From: Pontibacter kalidii | Lineage (GTDB): Bacteria > Bacteroidota > Bacteroidia > Cytophagales > Hymenobacteraceae | Direction: 5' to 3' | Assembly (NCBI RefSeq): GCF_026278245.1 | Contig: NZ_CP111079.1 | Location: 3,734,501-3,798,500 of the forward strand | Length of the DNA stretch: 64,000 bases | Shown here: positions 8,687 through 17,113 of the stretch, in pieces | Numbering within the stretch: the first letter of the stretch is position 1 | Layout: every line of letters starts with the position of its first letter | Translations under genes and position numbers: made by a program | The notes under the pieces: model-generated | Databases searched by the model: none | Told to the model about the DNA's origin: nothing | Seen by the model: only the letters and a program-made list of their open reading frames with translations

Positions 8687-8693
8687 GAAAATA

Positions 8694-9872
8694 TTACTTC
8701 AATAACTCGAACACACCGGCGACACCTTGCCCACCGCCAACGCAGGCCGTAACGAGGCCATGCTTGCCGCCGGTGCGGCGCAGGTCGCTGAAAAGCTGCA
8801 CACTCAGCTTAGCCCCGGAGCAACCCAGCGGGTGGCCCAGCGCAATGGCACCACCGTTGATGTTCAGCTTATCCGGGTCAAAGTCTAAGTGGCGCATCAC
8901 AGCGATAGATTGCGCGGCGAAGGCCTCATTCATTTCGATCAGGTCGATGTCGTTTAGCGTCATCCCTGCCTGCTTCAAGGCCTTCGGAACGGCCGCTATG
9001 GGGCCCATACCCATGATGCGCGGGTCTACCCCACCGGTTCCGTAACTGATCAGGCGCGCAATCGGCTCCAGGTTCAGCTCTTTTACCATGCGCTCGCTCA
9101 TCACGATCACAAAGGCCGCCCCGTCGGATGTCTGGGAAGAGTTACCGGCCGTTACCGTACCACCTGCCGCAAACACCGGTTTCAGCCGGGCCAATGCTTC
9201 CAGAGACGTATCGGCACGCGGACCTTCGTCGGTATCCACCACATAAGTGCGGGTCTTTTTCTTCCCGTTCTCGTCAAGGTAAGTCTCCTCCACGGTCACC
9301 GGCACGATCTGGTCTTTGAAGTAACCGTTCTTGATCGCATTGATCGCTCTCTGGTGCGATTTGAAGGCAAACGCATCCTGGTCTTCACGTGAAACATTAT
9401 AATCGGCAGCCACCGCCTCCGCCGTCAGGCCCATGCTCAGGTACCAGTCGGGGTTTTCTTTGGCGATCTTGTAGTTGGGCACCGTCTTCCAGCCTGCCGT
9501 TGGCACCAGCGACATCGACTCCGTGCCACCTGCCACGATGCAATCGGCCATACCTACCGAAATACGGTTAGCGGCAATGGCAATGGTTTCCAAGCCGGAG
9601 CCGCAGTAGCGGTTCACCGTCATACCACTCACCGACATGGGCAGCGCCAGCAGCGAGATCATGCGGCCAATCTGCAGACCCTGCTCAGCCTCCGGCACTG
9701 CGTTGCCCACGATCAGGTCGTCTACGCGCTCCGGGTCCAGGGCCGGCACAGAATCCAATAAATGCTTTATGACGTCAGCGGCCAGATCATCAGGTCTAGT
9801 AAACCGGAAACCGCCACGGCCTGCTTTACCCACGGCGCTACGAAATCCGGCTACGATATATGCATTGTTCAT
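8694..9872 (-). CDS. fadA: Acetyl-CoA C-acyltransferase (3-ketoacyl-CoA thiolase)
   Basis: This 392-residue thiolase carries out the last beta-oxidation step, cleaving 3-ketoacyl-CoA with CoA. The nucleophile is Cys90 in NRYCGSG, followed by the thiolase signature around VAGGTESMS. The acid/base pair is His347 in ALGHPLGCSG and Cys377 in ACVGGGQG. Length is normal for the family. It is downstream of the dehydrogenase/hydratase gene on the same strand, and the 316-bp spacer between them is filled with palindromic repeats rather than a clear promoter. Confidence 0.95.
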   Translation of the reverse strand: MNNAYIVAGFRSAVGKAGRGGFRFTRPDDLAADVIKHLLDSVPALDPERVDDLIVGNAVPEAEQGLQIGRMISLLALPMSVSGMTVNRYCGSGLETIAIAANRISVGMADCIVAGGTESMSLVPTAGWKTVPNYKIAKENPDWYLSMGLTAEAVAADYNVSREDQDAFAFKSHQRAINAIKNGYFKDQIVPVTVEETYLDENGKKKTRTYVVDTDEGPRADTSLEALARLKPVFAAGGTVTAGNSSQTSDGAAFVIVMSERMVKELNLEPIARLISYGTGGVDPRIMGMGPIAAVPKALKQAGMTLNDIDLIEMNEAFAAQSIAVMRHLDFDPDKLNINGGAIALGHPLGCSGAKLSVQLFSDLRRTGGKHGLVTACVGGGQGVAGVFELLK

Positions 9873-9925
9873 TTTGATGCTCTTTTATAGTTTATACTAT
9901 CAGCTATACTTTTGATTCTGATTTA

Positions 9926-10128
9926 TCATTCCTTAGGATCTTGCTTACGGTTGCTGTTCCGGATTTGCAATCCGGAACCAAGTAACTGCGGACTTTTAAT
10001 CCGCCTGCTTGCTAATAGCTAGAGCCTAACCTATTGCGGATTACAAATCCGCGGTTAATCATACTTTCGGATTAAAAATCCGAAAGAGCGTTCAAGCTTA
10101 CCCTCCAACTAAGATCCTTTCAGAATGA
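9926..10128. repeat. Array of four CGGATT hairpins nested between arms of a split palindromic repeat
   Basis: Four short hairpins with 3-nt loops lie at 9956-9978, 9988-10004, 10036-10052 and 10064-10086. Each centres on CGGATT-NNN-AATCCG, with loops TGC, TTT, ACA and AAA; the second has one mismatch. Outer arms TCATTCCTTAGGATCTTG (9926-9943) and AAGATCCTTTCAGAATGA (10111-10128) are near reverse complements. They resemble the ends of the repeat at 13328-13389. Together they fill most of the 316-bp spacer between the thiolase and the 800-residue enzyme; no gene is visible there. Confidence 0.75.
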
Positions 10129-10188
10129 CAAAGAACAAGTAAAGTATGAATGGCGGTCATTTACCTTCCACTCATACTTCATGAAGCA

Positions 10189-12591
10189 TTAATTTCTCAG
10201 CGGCTTGCCTGTGGTCAGGATGCTCTGGATGCGTTCCAGCGTTTTGCGCTCACCTGTCAGCGACAGGAAGGCCTCGCGCTCCAGGTCCAGCAGGTACTGC
10301 TCGCTCACTTCGGTTGGGGCAGACAAGTCGCCACCGCACATCACGTAAGCCAGCTTCTGAGAGATCTTCAGGTCATGTTCCGACATGTAGCGGCCGGTAA
10401 ACATGGCATTGGCCCCTGTCAGGAACATACCTAGTGCGCTGCGGCCCTGCACTTTGATATCTGTGCGCTGTACCGGCTTCGTGTAACCCGCTTCCGCCAG
10501 AAGTATAGCCTGCGCCTTGGCGTCGGCAATCAGGCGGTTGCTGTTTATGGTGATGCCATCGCTTGCACGCATAAAGCCCAGGTCCACCGCCTCTTTCGCC
10601 GAAGTAGAAACCTTGGCCATGCCGATATTCAGGAACACGTTCTTCAGGTCGTTCAGCTCGATATCGCCGTCGGCATACATATCGGCCGCACGAAGCGTCA
10701 TTTCCTTGGTGCCGCCACCACCTGGTATCAGGCCAACACCGAACTCCACCAAGCCCATATAGGTCTCAGCGGCGGCCTGAATGTGGTCAACATGCAGGTT
10801 TAGCTCACAGCCGCCACCCAGCGTCAAGCCATGCGGCGCACCCACCACTGGTATAGCCGAATAGCGCATGCGCATCATGGTGTTCTGGAACTGGCGGATG
10901 ATCATGTTCAGCTCATCGTAGTCCTGGTCCAGGGCATACATGTAGATGAGCCCGACGTTGGCACCAGCAGAGAAGTTAGCGCCCTGGTTACCAACTACCA
11001 TACCACGGAAATCTTTCTCGGCCAGCTCTATCCCTTTGTTCAGGGCCTGAATCACATCGCCGCCCATGGTGTTCATCTTAGTGTGGAACTCCACATTCAG
11101 GATGCCGTCGCCCAGGTCGAGTATAGTGGCACCGGTGTTTTTCCAGACAACCTTGTTTTCGCGCAGGTTATTAAGGATGATGAAGTTTTCCGCACCCGGT
11201 ATGGCTTTATATTCTTTGCTTTGGATGTCGTAGTAGCGGCGCTGGCCATTCTCCACGATGTAGAAAGACTCCTTGCCGTGCTCCAGCATCTCCTCTACCC
11301 AACGGGCAGGCTCATATCCAGCTTCGATCATGCGCTGCACGCCTTCGCGGGCACCAATGGCATCCCAGTACTCGAACGGACCAAGCTCCCATCCGAAGCC
11401 GGCGCGCATGGCGTCGTCTATCCTGTACAGTTCATCAGAGATCTCAGGGATGCGGTTGCTTACATACTGGAATAAGCCGTAAAGGGACTCGTTGAAAAAT
11501 TGCGCCGCTTTATCATCCTGGCCGGAGAAAGTTTTCACGCGCTTCTTCAGGTCTTCGATCGGCTTCAGCATTTCCAGGCTCTGGAATTTGGCCTTTTGCT
11601 TCGGACCATACTCCATGGTGTTCAGGTCCAGCGTCAGGATCTCTGTTTTGCCCTTGGCGTCTTTTGTTTTCTTATAGAAGCCCTGACCAGTCTTATCGCC
11701 CAGCCACTTGTTCTCCACCATTTTCTGCAGGTAGTCCGGCAGCTTGAACAGCTCCCTGGATTCGTCCTTCTCGCCGGTTTGGTACAAGCCATTCGCTACG
11801 TTTGCCAGCGTATCCAGACCTACCACATCCAGCGTTCGGAAGGTAGCCGACTTCGGACGACCGATGATCGGGCCGGAAATCTTGTCTACCTCATCCACGT
11901 TTAGCCCCAGCTTATTCATCACCTGCAAACCCTGCATAATGGCGTAGATGCCCACCCGGTTCGCGATGAAGGCCGGCGTGTCTTTAGCCAGTACCGTAGT
12001 TTTACCTAAGTACAGATCGCCGTAGTGCATCAGGAAGTCCACCACGCCCTGGTCTGTCTCCGGCGTCGGGATGATCTCGAGGAGCTTCAGGTAGCGCGGC
12101 GGGTTAAAGAAGTGCGTGCCGCAGAAGTGCTTTCTGAAATCGTCGGAGCGCCCCTCCAGCATCATATGGATCGGAATGCCCGAGGTGTTAGAGGAGATCA
12201 GCGTGCCCGGCTTGCGGTGCTGCTCCACCTGGTCGTACACCAGTTTCTTTATCTTCAGGTTCTCCACCACCACTTCAATGGTCCAGTCGGCGGTGGCGAT
12301 GTCCTTCATGTTGTCTTCAAAGTTGCCGGTCTGGATCAGGCCGGCGTCCGACTTGCGGTACAGCGGCGACGGGTTAGACTTGATGGCCGCCTCCAGTGAG
12401 CTGTTCACGATGCGGTTACGCACTTGCTTGCTTTCCAGCGTCAGGCCTTTTTTCTCCTCGTCCGCCGTCAGTTCTTTCGGTACGATGTCGAGCAGCAGCA
12501 CCTGCACCCCGATGTTGGCAAAATGGCAGGCTATGCGCGAGCCCATCACCCCGGAGCCAAGCACGGCTACCTTTTTGATTATTCTTTTCAT
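10189..12591 (-). CDS. Bifunctional 3-hydroxyacyl-CoA dehydrogenase / enoyl-CoA hydratase (FadN type)
   Basis: This 800-residue enzyme covers the middle two steps of beta-oxidation. The NAD-binding Rossmann motif VAVLGSGVMGSRIA starts near residue 8, and the dehydrogenase segment FFNPPRYLKLLEIIP follows. The C-terminal crotonase domain has an oxyanion-hole segment GNQGANFSAGANVGL and the GGGCELNLH and GLIPGGGGTKEM stretches. Dehydrogenase first and hydratase last is the order of Bacillus FadN, the reverse of E. coli FadB. It lies 25 bp after the MarR regulator on the same strand, so the two are probably cotranscribed. Confidence 0.94.
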   Translation of the reverse strand: MKRIIKKVAVLGSGVMGSRIACHFANIGVQVLLLDIVPKELTADEEKKGLTLESKQVRNRIVNSSLEAAIKSNPSPLYRKSDAGLIQTGNFEDNMKDIATADWTIEVVVENLKIKKLVYDQVEQHRKPGTLISSNTSGIPIHMMLEGRSDDFRKHFCGTHFFNPPRYLKLLEIIPTPETDQGVVDFLMHYGDLYLGKTTVLAKDTPAFIANRVGIYAIMQGLQVMNKLGLNVDEVDKISGPIIGRPKSATFRTLDVVGLDTLANVANGLYQTGEKDESRELFKLPDYLQKMVENKWLGDKTGQGFYKKTKDAKGKTEILTLDLNTMEYGPKQKAKFQSLEMLKPIEDLKKRVKTFSGQDDKAAQFFNESLYGLFQYVSNRIPEISDELYRIDDAMRAGFGWELGPFEYWDAIGAREGVQRMIEAGYEPARWVEEMLEHGKESFYIVENGQRRYYDIQSKEYKAIPGAENFIILNNLRENKVVWKNTGATILDLGDGILNVEFHTKMNTMGGDVIQALNKGIELAEKDFRGMVVGNQGANFSAGANVGLIYMYALDQDYDELNMIIRQFQNTMMRMRYSAIPVVGAPHGLTLGGGCELNLHVDHIQAAAETYMGLVEFGVGLIPGGGGTKEMTLRAADMYADGDIELNDLKNVFLNIGMAKVSTSAKEAVDLGFMRASDGITINSNRLIADAKAQAILLAEAGYTKPVQRTDIKVQGRSALGMFLTGANAMFTGRYMSEHDLKISQKLAYVMCGGDLSAPTEVSEQYLLDLEREAFLSLTGERKTLERIQSILTTGKPLRN

Positions 12592-12616
12592 AGAATGACT
12601 TATGGTTGTCTATGGG

Positions 12617-13054
12617 TTAAAAGATTTCCTTATTCTCGATCATGCCCTGGATGCGGCTGCATACTTTAAAGAACGTTTCCAGCTCTTCGTCCGGAATCTG
12701 TTCGCGCACCTTATGGTTAAACTGCTTTACCGTTTGGCGAGAAACCTCCTTCTTCTCCAGCCCTTTCTCTGTAAGAAAGATGCGCACCAGGCGCTTATCG
12801 CTCGGATCGGATACTTTGTAGATCAGTTGCTTCTCCTCCATACTTTTCAGGATACGGGTAAGGCTGCGGGCCTCCAGCCCAAGCAAGGGAGCGATTTTAG
12901 TGGCGGGCGTGCCTTGCTCCTGGTCTATGTTGAGCAGCACAAAGCCAATGGACGTGGTGATATCTGCCTTGGTCGCCTCTGTATTATACATACGCGAGAT
13001 GGCATGCCAACATACTTTAAAGTTATAGTCTACTGTTTCTTCCGGCTTCATCAT
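12617..13054 (-). CDS. MarR-family transcriptional regulator of the fatty-acid oxidation block
   Basis: This 145-residue dimeric winged-helix regulator has its recognition region at LGLEARSLTRILKSMEEKQL, followed by a wing with DPSDKRLVRIFLTEKG, the classic MarR pattern. It is the first gene of the minus-strand block, so it probably senses an acyl-CoA or fatty acid and represses its own operon. Two palindromes lie directly upstream, one overlapping the -7 element. Two Met codons open the frame (13049-13054); either could start. Confidence 0.88.
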   Translation of the reverse strand: MMKPEETVDYNFKVCWHAISRMYNTEATKADITTSIGFVLLNIDQEQGTPATKIAPLLGLEARSLTRILKSMEEKQLIYKVSDPSDKRLVRIFLTEKGLEKKEVSRQTVKQFNHKVREQIPDEELETFFKVCSRIQGMIENKEIF

Positions 13055-13060
13055 TTACAA

Positions 13061-13101
13061 TGGTATATACCAAATATAGGAAAATTTGTTATGCTTGCAT
13101 A
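13061..13101 (-). promoter_or_regulatory. Promoter and operator palindromes of the MarR-led operon
   Basis: On the minus strand TATATTTG (13071-13078) matches TAnnTTTG. A perfect 12-bp palindrome TGGTATATACCA (13061-13072) overlaps its downstream end, 7 bp from the MarR start. A second perfect palindrome, TATGC-TT-GCATA, lies at 13090-13101, just upstream of the -7 box. Two dyads on either side of the -7 fit an autoregulated MarR operator; binding is inferred. Confidence 0.55.
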
Positions 13102-13251
13102 CCTTTTTAAGCAAAAATTTATTTGTGCTCCCAGGTACAGCAGCTAGAGGTAATATCATAAATGGCACAGGTATAGTTATACTACTATTGGACAGATGGG
13201 ATTTGATATTGTTTAGAAAATGTGGCTTAGAAAGTATGGCTGGAAAATAAA

Positions 13252-13281
13252 AAAGTCCTCTTCGGTGAGGGAGAGGACTTT
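13252..13281 (-). terminator. Intrinsic terminator downstream of the acyl-CoA synthetase
   Basis: AAAGTCCTCT and AGAGGACTTT form a perfect 10-bp stem with a 10-nt loop. On the minus strand it runs into a T-rich tail. It is 174 bp beyond the synthetase stop, with the palindromic repeat 13328-13389 in between. Confidence 0.75.
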
Positions 13282-13327
13282 GAAGAGGGAGAACATACTT
13301 ACTCTTACAGATTGGCAGTATAAAAAA

Positions 13328-13389
13328 TCATCCTGAACGGACCTTGGCAGAGGCATAACCTCCCTGCAACCAAGATCCTTTCAGGATGA
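13328..13389. repeat. 62-bp intergenic palindromic repeat
   Basis: The ends TCATCCTGAA (13328-13337) and TTCAGGATGA (13380-13389) are perfect reverse complements. Inner GGACCTTGG and CCAAGATCC continue the stem with one mismatch. The right half (CCAAGATCCTTTCAGGATGA) closely resembles the right arm of the split repeat ending at 10128, so this is a dispersed repeat family. The rest of the roughly 400-bp gap 13055-13454 holds only the promoter and terminator above. Confidence 0.7.
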
Positions 13390-13454
13390 CAACTATATAA
13401 GTTAATGAAGTATGACTGCGAACTCAACAACGAGCAACTGCCACATTTTATACT

Positions 13455-15212
13455 TTAGTACATACCCTCGATCACATCGCGGTAATTGGCCATGATGTTC
13501 TTGCGCTTCACCTTCAGGGTTGGCGTCAGTTCACCGCTTTCCACGGTCCACATATTCGGGATAAGGGCGAACTTCTTCACCGTTTCGTACTGCGCCAGCC
13601 CTTCGTTGGCTTTGTCGATCTCGCGCTTAAACTTCTCGATCACGTCCGGGTGCTTGATCATCTCCGCATCCGAGGTATACTTGATGCCTTTGTGATTGGC
13701 CCAGTCCTGCAGGCCCAGGAACGACGGAACGATAAGCGCAGCGGCATACTTGCGGCCGTCGCCCACGATCATCACCTGCTCTATCACCACCGACTCCTTC
13801 AGCTTGTTTTCGATAGGTTGTGGCGCCACATACTTCCCGCCGGATGTCTTGAACATCTCTTTCTTACGGTCTGTGATCTTGAGATACTTGCCCTGTATCA
13901 TCTCGCCGATATCGCCGGTATGGAACCAGCCCTCGTTGTCGATCACCTCGGCCGTCAGGTCCGGCTTTTTGTAGTAGCCCTTCATCACATGCGGGCCGCG
14001 GGTCAGTATCTCGCCGTCTTCGGCAATCTTTATCTCCACGCCATCGATGGCCATACCCACCGTGCCGATCATGTTGTTCTCCGGCTCGTAGCGGTTTACC
14101 GAGATCACCGGTGATGTTTCGGTAAGGCCGTAGCCCTCCATCACCCGGATGTTAGCCGACCAGAACACGCGCGCCAGGCGTGGCTGCAAAGCGGCGCCAC
14201 CCGAAACGATCACCCTGACGTTCCCGCCCAATGCCTCACGCCACTTGCTGAAGATGATCTTGTTGGCCAGGTCCAGCTGCTTGTTGTACCACCAGCCGTG
14301 ATCTACCTGCGGGTCATACTTCAGGCCCAGCTCCAGCGCCCAGAAAAACAGCTTGCGCTTCACGCCGGTCAGTTCCATGCCGGTGGCCACGATCTTATCA
14401 TATACTTTCTCCAGCAGGCGCGGCACTGTGGTGAACAGGTGCGGCTTCACCTCCTTCAGGTTATCGGCCACTTTCTCTATACTTTCGGCATAGTAAATCG
14501 AAACACCGATGCGGAAGTACAGGTACAGCAGCATGCGCTCAAACACGTGGCAGAGCGGCAGGAAGCTCAGCGCGCGGTGGTTATGGTCTACCGGCACGTA
14601 AGGCACAGTGCCCTGCACGTTGCTCATCAGGTTATCATGGGTCAGCATCACCCCCTTCGGGTTACCGGTGGTGCCGGAAGTATAGATGATGGTCAGGATA
14701 TCGTCTGGTGTTACGGCGGCCTTTAGCGGCTCCAGCTGCTCTTTATCCTCCCCCTCTCCCAGGGCCAGCACCTCTTTCCAGCTTTTGGCACCGTGTATAT
14801 CATCAAACGTATAAATCTCCTTAATGCCCTCCATGCCCTCGGTGGCAGCCACTACTTTGTTGTAAAGCGTAGCATCGGCCACAAAAACCACTTTTACCTC
14901 GGCATCATTAAAAATATAGCGGTAGTCTTCTTCCGTAATGGTAGGGTACATGGGCACACTGATGGCGCCAAGTTGCTGAATACCAAAGTCTACCAGCACC
15001 CACTCCGGGCGGTTGAACGAGATGATGGCCACTTTATCCTCTTTCTGTACACCCAGCTTAAGCAGGCCCAGGCTCACCTGGTCAGCATATTCCTGCACAT
15101 CGCTGGTGGTATACTTTTGCCAGACGCCGTTCACCTTAGCCGCCAAACAGTCGGGCTTAGGGAATTGCTGCATCTGGTGTGGCAGAAGGTCGAAGGTCCG
15201 GGTTAGGTTCAT
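13455..15212 (-). CDS. Long-chain fatty acid-CoA ligase (AMP-forming)
   Basis: This 585-residue adenylate-forming enzyme activates fatty acids to acyl-CoA, feeding the oxidation genes downstream. The ATP/AMP motif YTSGTTGNPKGVMLTHDN is intact, followed by GYGLTETSP, the hinge TGDIGE and the A8-type segment LKITDRKKEMFKTSGGKYVAP. Length fits the bacterial FadD/FAA1-like group. It has its own terminator before the MarR promoter, so it is a separate unit from the MarR-led operon. Confidence 0.94.
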   Translation of the reverse strand: MNLTRTFDLLPHQMQQFPKPDCLAAKVNGVWQKYTTSDVQEYADQVSLGLLKLGVQKEDKVAIISFNRPEWVLVDFGIQQLGAISVPMYPTITEEDYRYIFNDAEVKVVFVADATLYNKVVAATEGMEGIKEIYTFDDIHGAKSWKEVLALGEGEDKEQLEPLKAAVTPDDILTIIYTSGTTGNPKGVMLTHDNLMSNVQGTVPYVPVDHNHRALSFLPLCHVFERMLLYLYFRIGVSIYYAESIEKVADNLKEVKPHLFTTVPRLLEKVYDKIVATGMELTGVKRKLFFWALELGLKYDPQVDHGWWYNKQLDLANKIIFSKWREALGGNVRVIVSGGAALQPRLARVFWSANIRVMEGYGLTETSPVISVNRYEPENNMIGTVGMAIDGVEIKIAEDGEILTRGPHVMKGYYKKPDLTAEVIDNEGWFHTGDIGEMIQGKYLKITDRKKEMFKTSGGKYVAPQPIENKLKESVVIEQVMIVGDGRKYAAALIVPSFLGLQDWANHKGIKYTSDAEMIKHPDVIEKFKREIDKANEGLAQYETVKKFALIPNMWTVESGELTPTLKVKRKNIMANYRDVIEGMY

Positions 15213-15447
15213 ATAGTTTCTGCGTTATAAAACAGTGTTTGATTAGTTAGCTTACAAGCAAGGCTAAAAGCTGAGCAAATGGCCTGTTACAGATGCATTT
15301 TAACTATTTTTTTCGAATTCTGCCACGGCAGGGCATATAAATATTTCCTAAGTATTATATTTATACTTTTAGAACGACGGCCATTCGTACGGGCAACGCC
15401 ATATGGGCTGCCTGTGCGTTACAGGCATTCTCCCGAGACGACCATAC

Positions 15448-16620
15448 ATGAACCTGTCGATTTTTTTTGAGCCGCTGAGCGAGGATGTCTTCGCCACCCT
15501 GAACAAGCCACGCACGCTTGGCTCCTACATAAGCCGCTTCGTAAGCAAGTTCCCCGATTGGCGCGCTGCCGACATCGCCATACTTGGCGTGAACGAAACA
15601 CGCGGCCGCCACAGCCAGGAAGCCACAGAAGAAGAGCAAGTCGCCGCCCAGGCCCCTGCCCGCCTCGTGCGCAGAAAGCTGTATGGCCTGAACAAGGGCA
15701 CCGGCCGCTGCCAGATCGTGGACCTGGGCAACCTGCGCCCCGGCATTACGCTGGAGGATACGTACCTGCGCCTGAAGGAGATCGTGGAGGTACTCATTTC
15801 GCACAACACCATCCCGGTGATCATCGGCGGCTCCCACGACCTGGAGTATGGCCAGTACATGGGCTATGAGCACCTGGAGCGCGTGGTGAACATGGTGACC
15901 GTAGACAGCAGCGTGGACATGACCGAGGATGCCGCGGCCGCGCCCAACAAGAAGCAGCTGCGCCAGATACTCATGCACGAACCCAACTACCTCTTCAGCC
16001 TGAGCCAAATCGGGTACCAATCATACTTTGTGGAGCCAGAGGTGATGGCCACGTTTGAGAAAATGCATTTTGAGGCCTACCGCGTGGGCGAGGTGCACCG
16101 CAACGTGCAGGAGATGGAGCCGGTGGTACGTGTGGCGGATTTGCTGACTTTTGACGTTTCGGCTATACGCCACCAGGATGCGCCGGCCTCTGAGCCAGCC
16201 AACCCTTTCGGGCTTACCGGTGAGGAGGCCTGCCAGCTGTGCTGGTATGCCGGCCTGAACGACAACCTGACCTCGCTGGGCATCTACGAGTACAACCCCG
16301 CCCTCGACGACCGCGAGCTAACTGCCATGACCGTGGCCACCATGATCTGGTATTTCATAGAGGGCTTCTACCACCGCAAGAACGAGACAGACTTCAACAG
16401 CCGCCACTTCACCAAGTATGCCGTGGCCTTCGCCGCCGACAACCCCGACCGCATGATCTTCTACAAGAGCCGCAGCAGCGAAAAATGGTGGCTGGAGGTG
16501 GAGCCCATGAGCCCTGACAAGGGCAGCCGCATTGTGCCCTGCAGCTACGAGGATTACCTGCAGGCCACCAAGGGCGAGGTTCCCAACCGCTGGATCATGA
16601 CGCAGGCACGGATTGGTTAA
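15448..16620 (+). CDS. Arginase/formimidoylglutamase-family protein with degenerate metal site
   Basis: This 390-residue ureohydrolase-fold protein would classically hydrolyse a guanidino or formimidoyl group using two Mn ions. GGSHDLEYGQ matches the first metal motif (GGxHx). The second motif, normally DxHxD, reads DSSVD, and the third, normally SxDxDxxDP, reads TFDVSAIRHQD. Several ligands are therefore replaced and activity is uncertain. I start at ATG 15448 because MNLSIFFEPLSEDVF begins the recognisable domain; the 15 codons upstream look spurious. No other histidine-degradation gene is nearby. Confidence 0.75.
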   Translation: MNLSIFFEPLSEDVFATLNKPRTLGSYISRFVSKFPDWRAADIAILGVNETRGRHSQEATEEEQVAAQAPARLVRRKLYGLNKGTGRCQIVDLGNLRPGITLEDTYLRLKEIVEVLISHNTIPVIIGGSHDLEYGQYMGYEHLERVVNMVTVDSSVDMTEDAAAAPNKKQLRQILMHEPNYLFSLSQIGYQSYFVEPEVMATFEKMHFEAYRVGEVHRNVQEMEPVVRVADLLTFDVSAIRHQDAPASEPANPFGLTGEEACQLCWYAGLNDNLTSLGIYEYNPALDDRELTAMTVATMIWYFIEGFYHRKNETDFNSRHFTKYAVAFAADNPDRMIFYKSRSSEKWWLEVEPMSPDKGSRIVPCSYEDYLQATKGEVPNRWIMTQARIG

Positions 16621-16782
16621 TGTGGTAATTTGACAATTCTTTAATGTGTTAATGTGCGCAGTAGGTGCCTGCAAGTGCCTTGTCAGCTCATTTTTTTAGC
16701 AGATTATAATTAAAGCGCTAATACAACCATCACACTAACTCATTAACGCATAAATTAATAAATTAACCCATTAGCACATTAA
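16621..16782. repeat. AT-rich spacer with inverted TTAATGTG-type short repeats
   Basis: The left side has iterations such as TTAATGTGTTAATGTG (about 16641-16656). The right side has the complementary type (CATTAGCACATTAA, about 16769-16782), running up to the start of the next gene. No gene is visible. The layout resembles the repeat brackets at 8268-8686 and 25380-25586 but uses another word. Confidence 0.5.
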
Positions 16783-17052
16783 ATGACTCTACCAGAATAC
16801 ACGCTGCAGCAATTGGCGCTGCGAAACGGGCAGGACCGCGAGGATGTATGGGTGGCCTACCAGGGCGTGATTTACGACGTAAAAAAGTCGAGGATGTGGC
16901 GCAACGGCAGGCATTATGAGCACTGGGCCGGACAGGACTTAACAGAAGAACTGGCTGATGCGCCACATAATGCCAATGTTTTTGATAAATTTGAGGCTGT
17001 AGGACTTGTTAAAAATTCTGCACACCGACCTGCGCAGAACCAACAGACGTAA
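16783..17052 (+). CDS. Cytochrome b5-like heme/steroid-binding domain protein
   Basis: This 89-residue protein is a stand-alone cytochrome-b5-like domain. It opens YTLQQLALRNGQDREDVWVAY, then GVIYDVKKSRMWRNGRHYEHWAGQDLT, which is the usual cyt-b5 strand plus heme-side helix region. APHNANVF follows, and the C-terminal tail is polar. His residues near 44-47 and 62 are candidates for heme ligands. There is no membrane anchor or signal, so it would be cytosolic; its partner is unknown. Confidence 0.82.
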   Translation: MTLPEYTLQQLALRNGQDREDVWVAYQGVIYDVKKSRMWRNGRHYEHWAGQDLTEELADAPHNANVFDKFEAVGLVKNSAHRPAQNQQT

Positions 17053-17113
17053 AAATAAAACCGTATATTGGGGTTACGACCCGATTCAACACAAATAAAT
17101 CAAACTAACACAA

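Noticed and set aside
9956..10086. Possible small CRISPR array
   Set aside because: The repeats are self-complementary hairpins with different stems and loops, not direct repeats with uniform unique spacers, and no cas gene is near.
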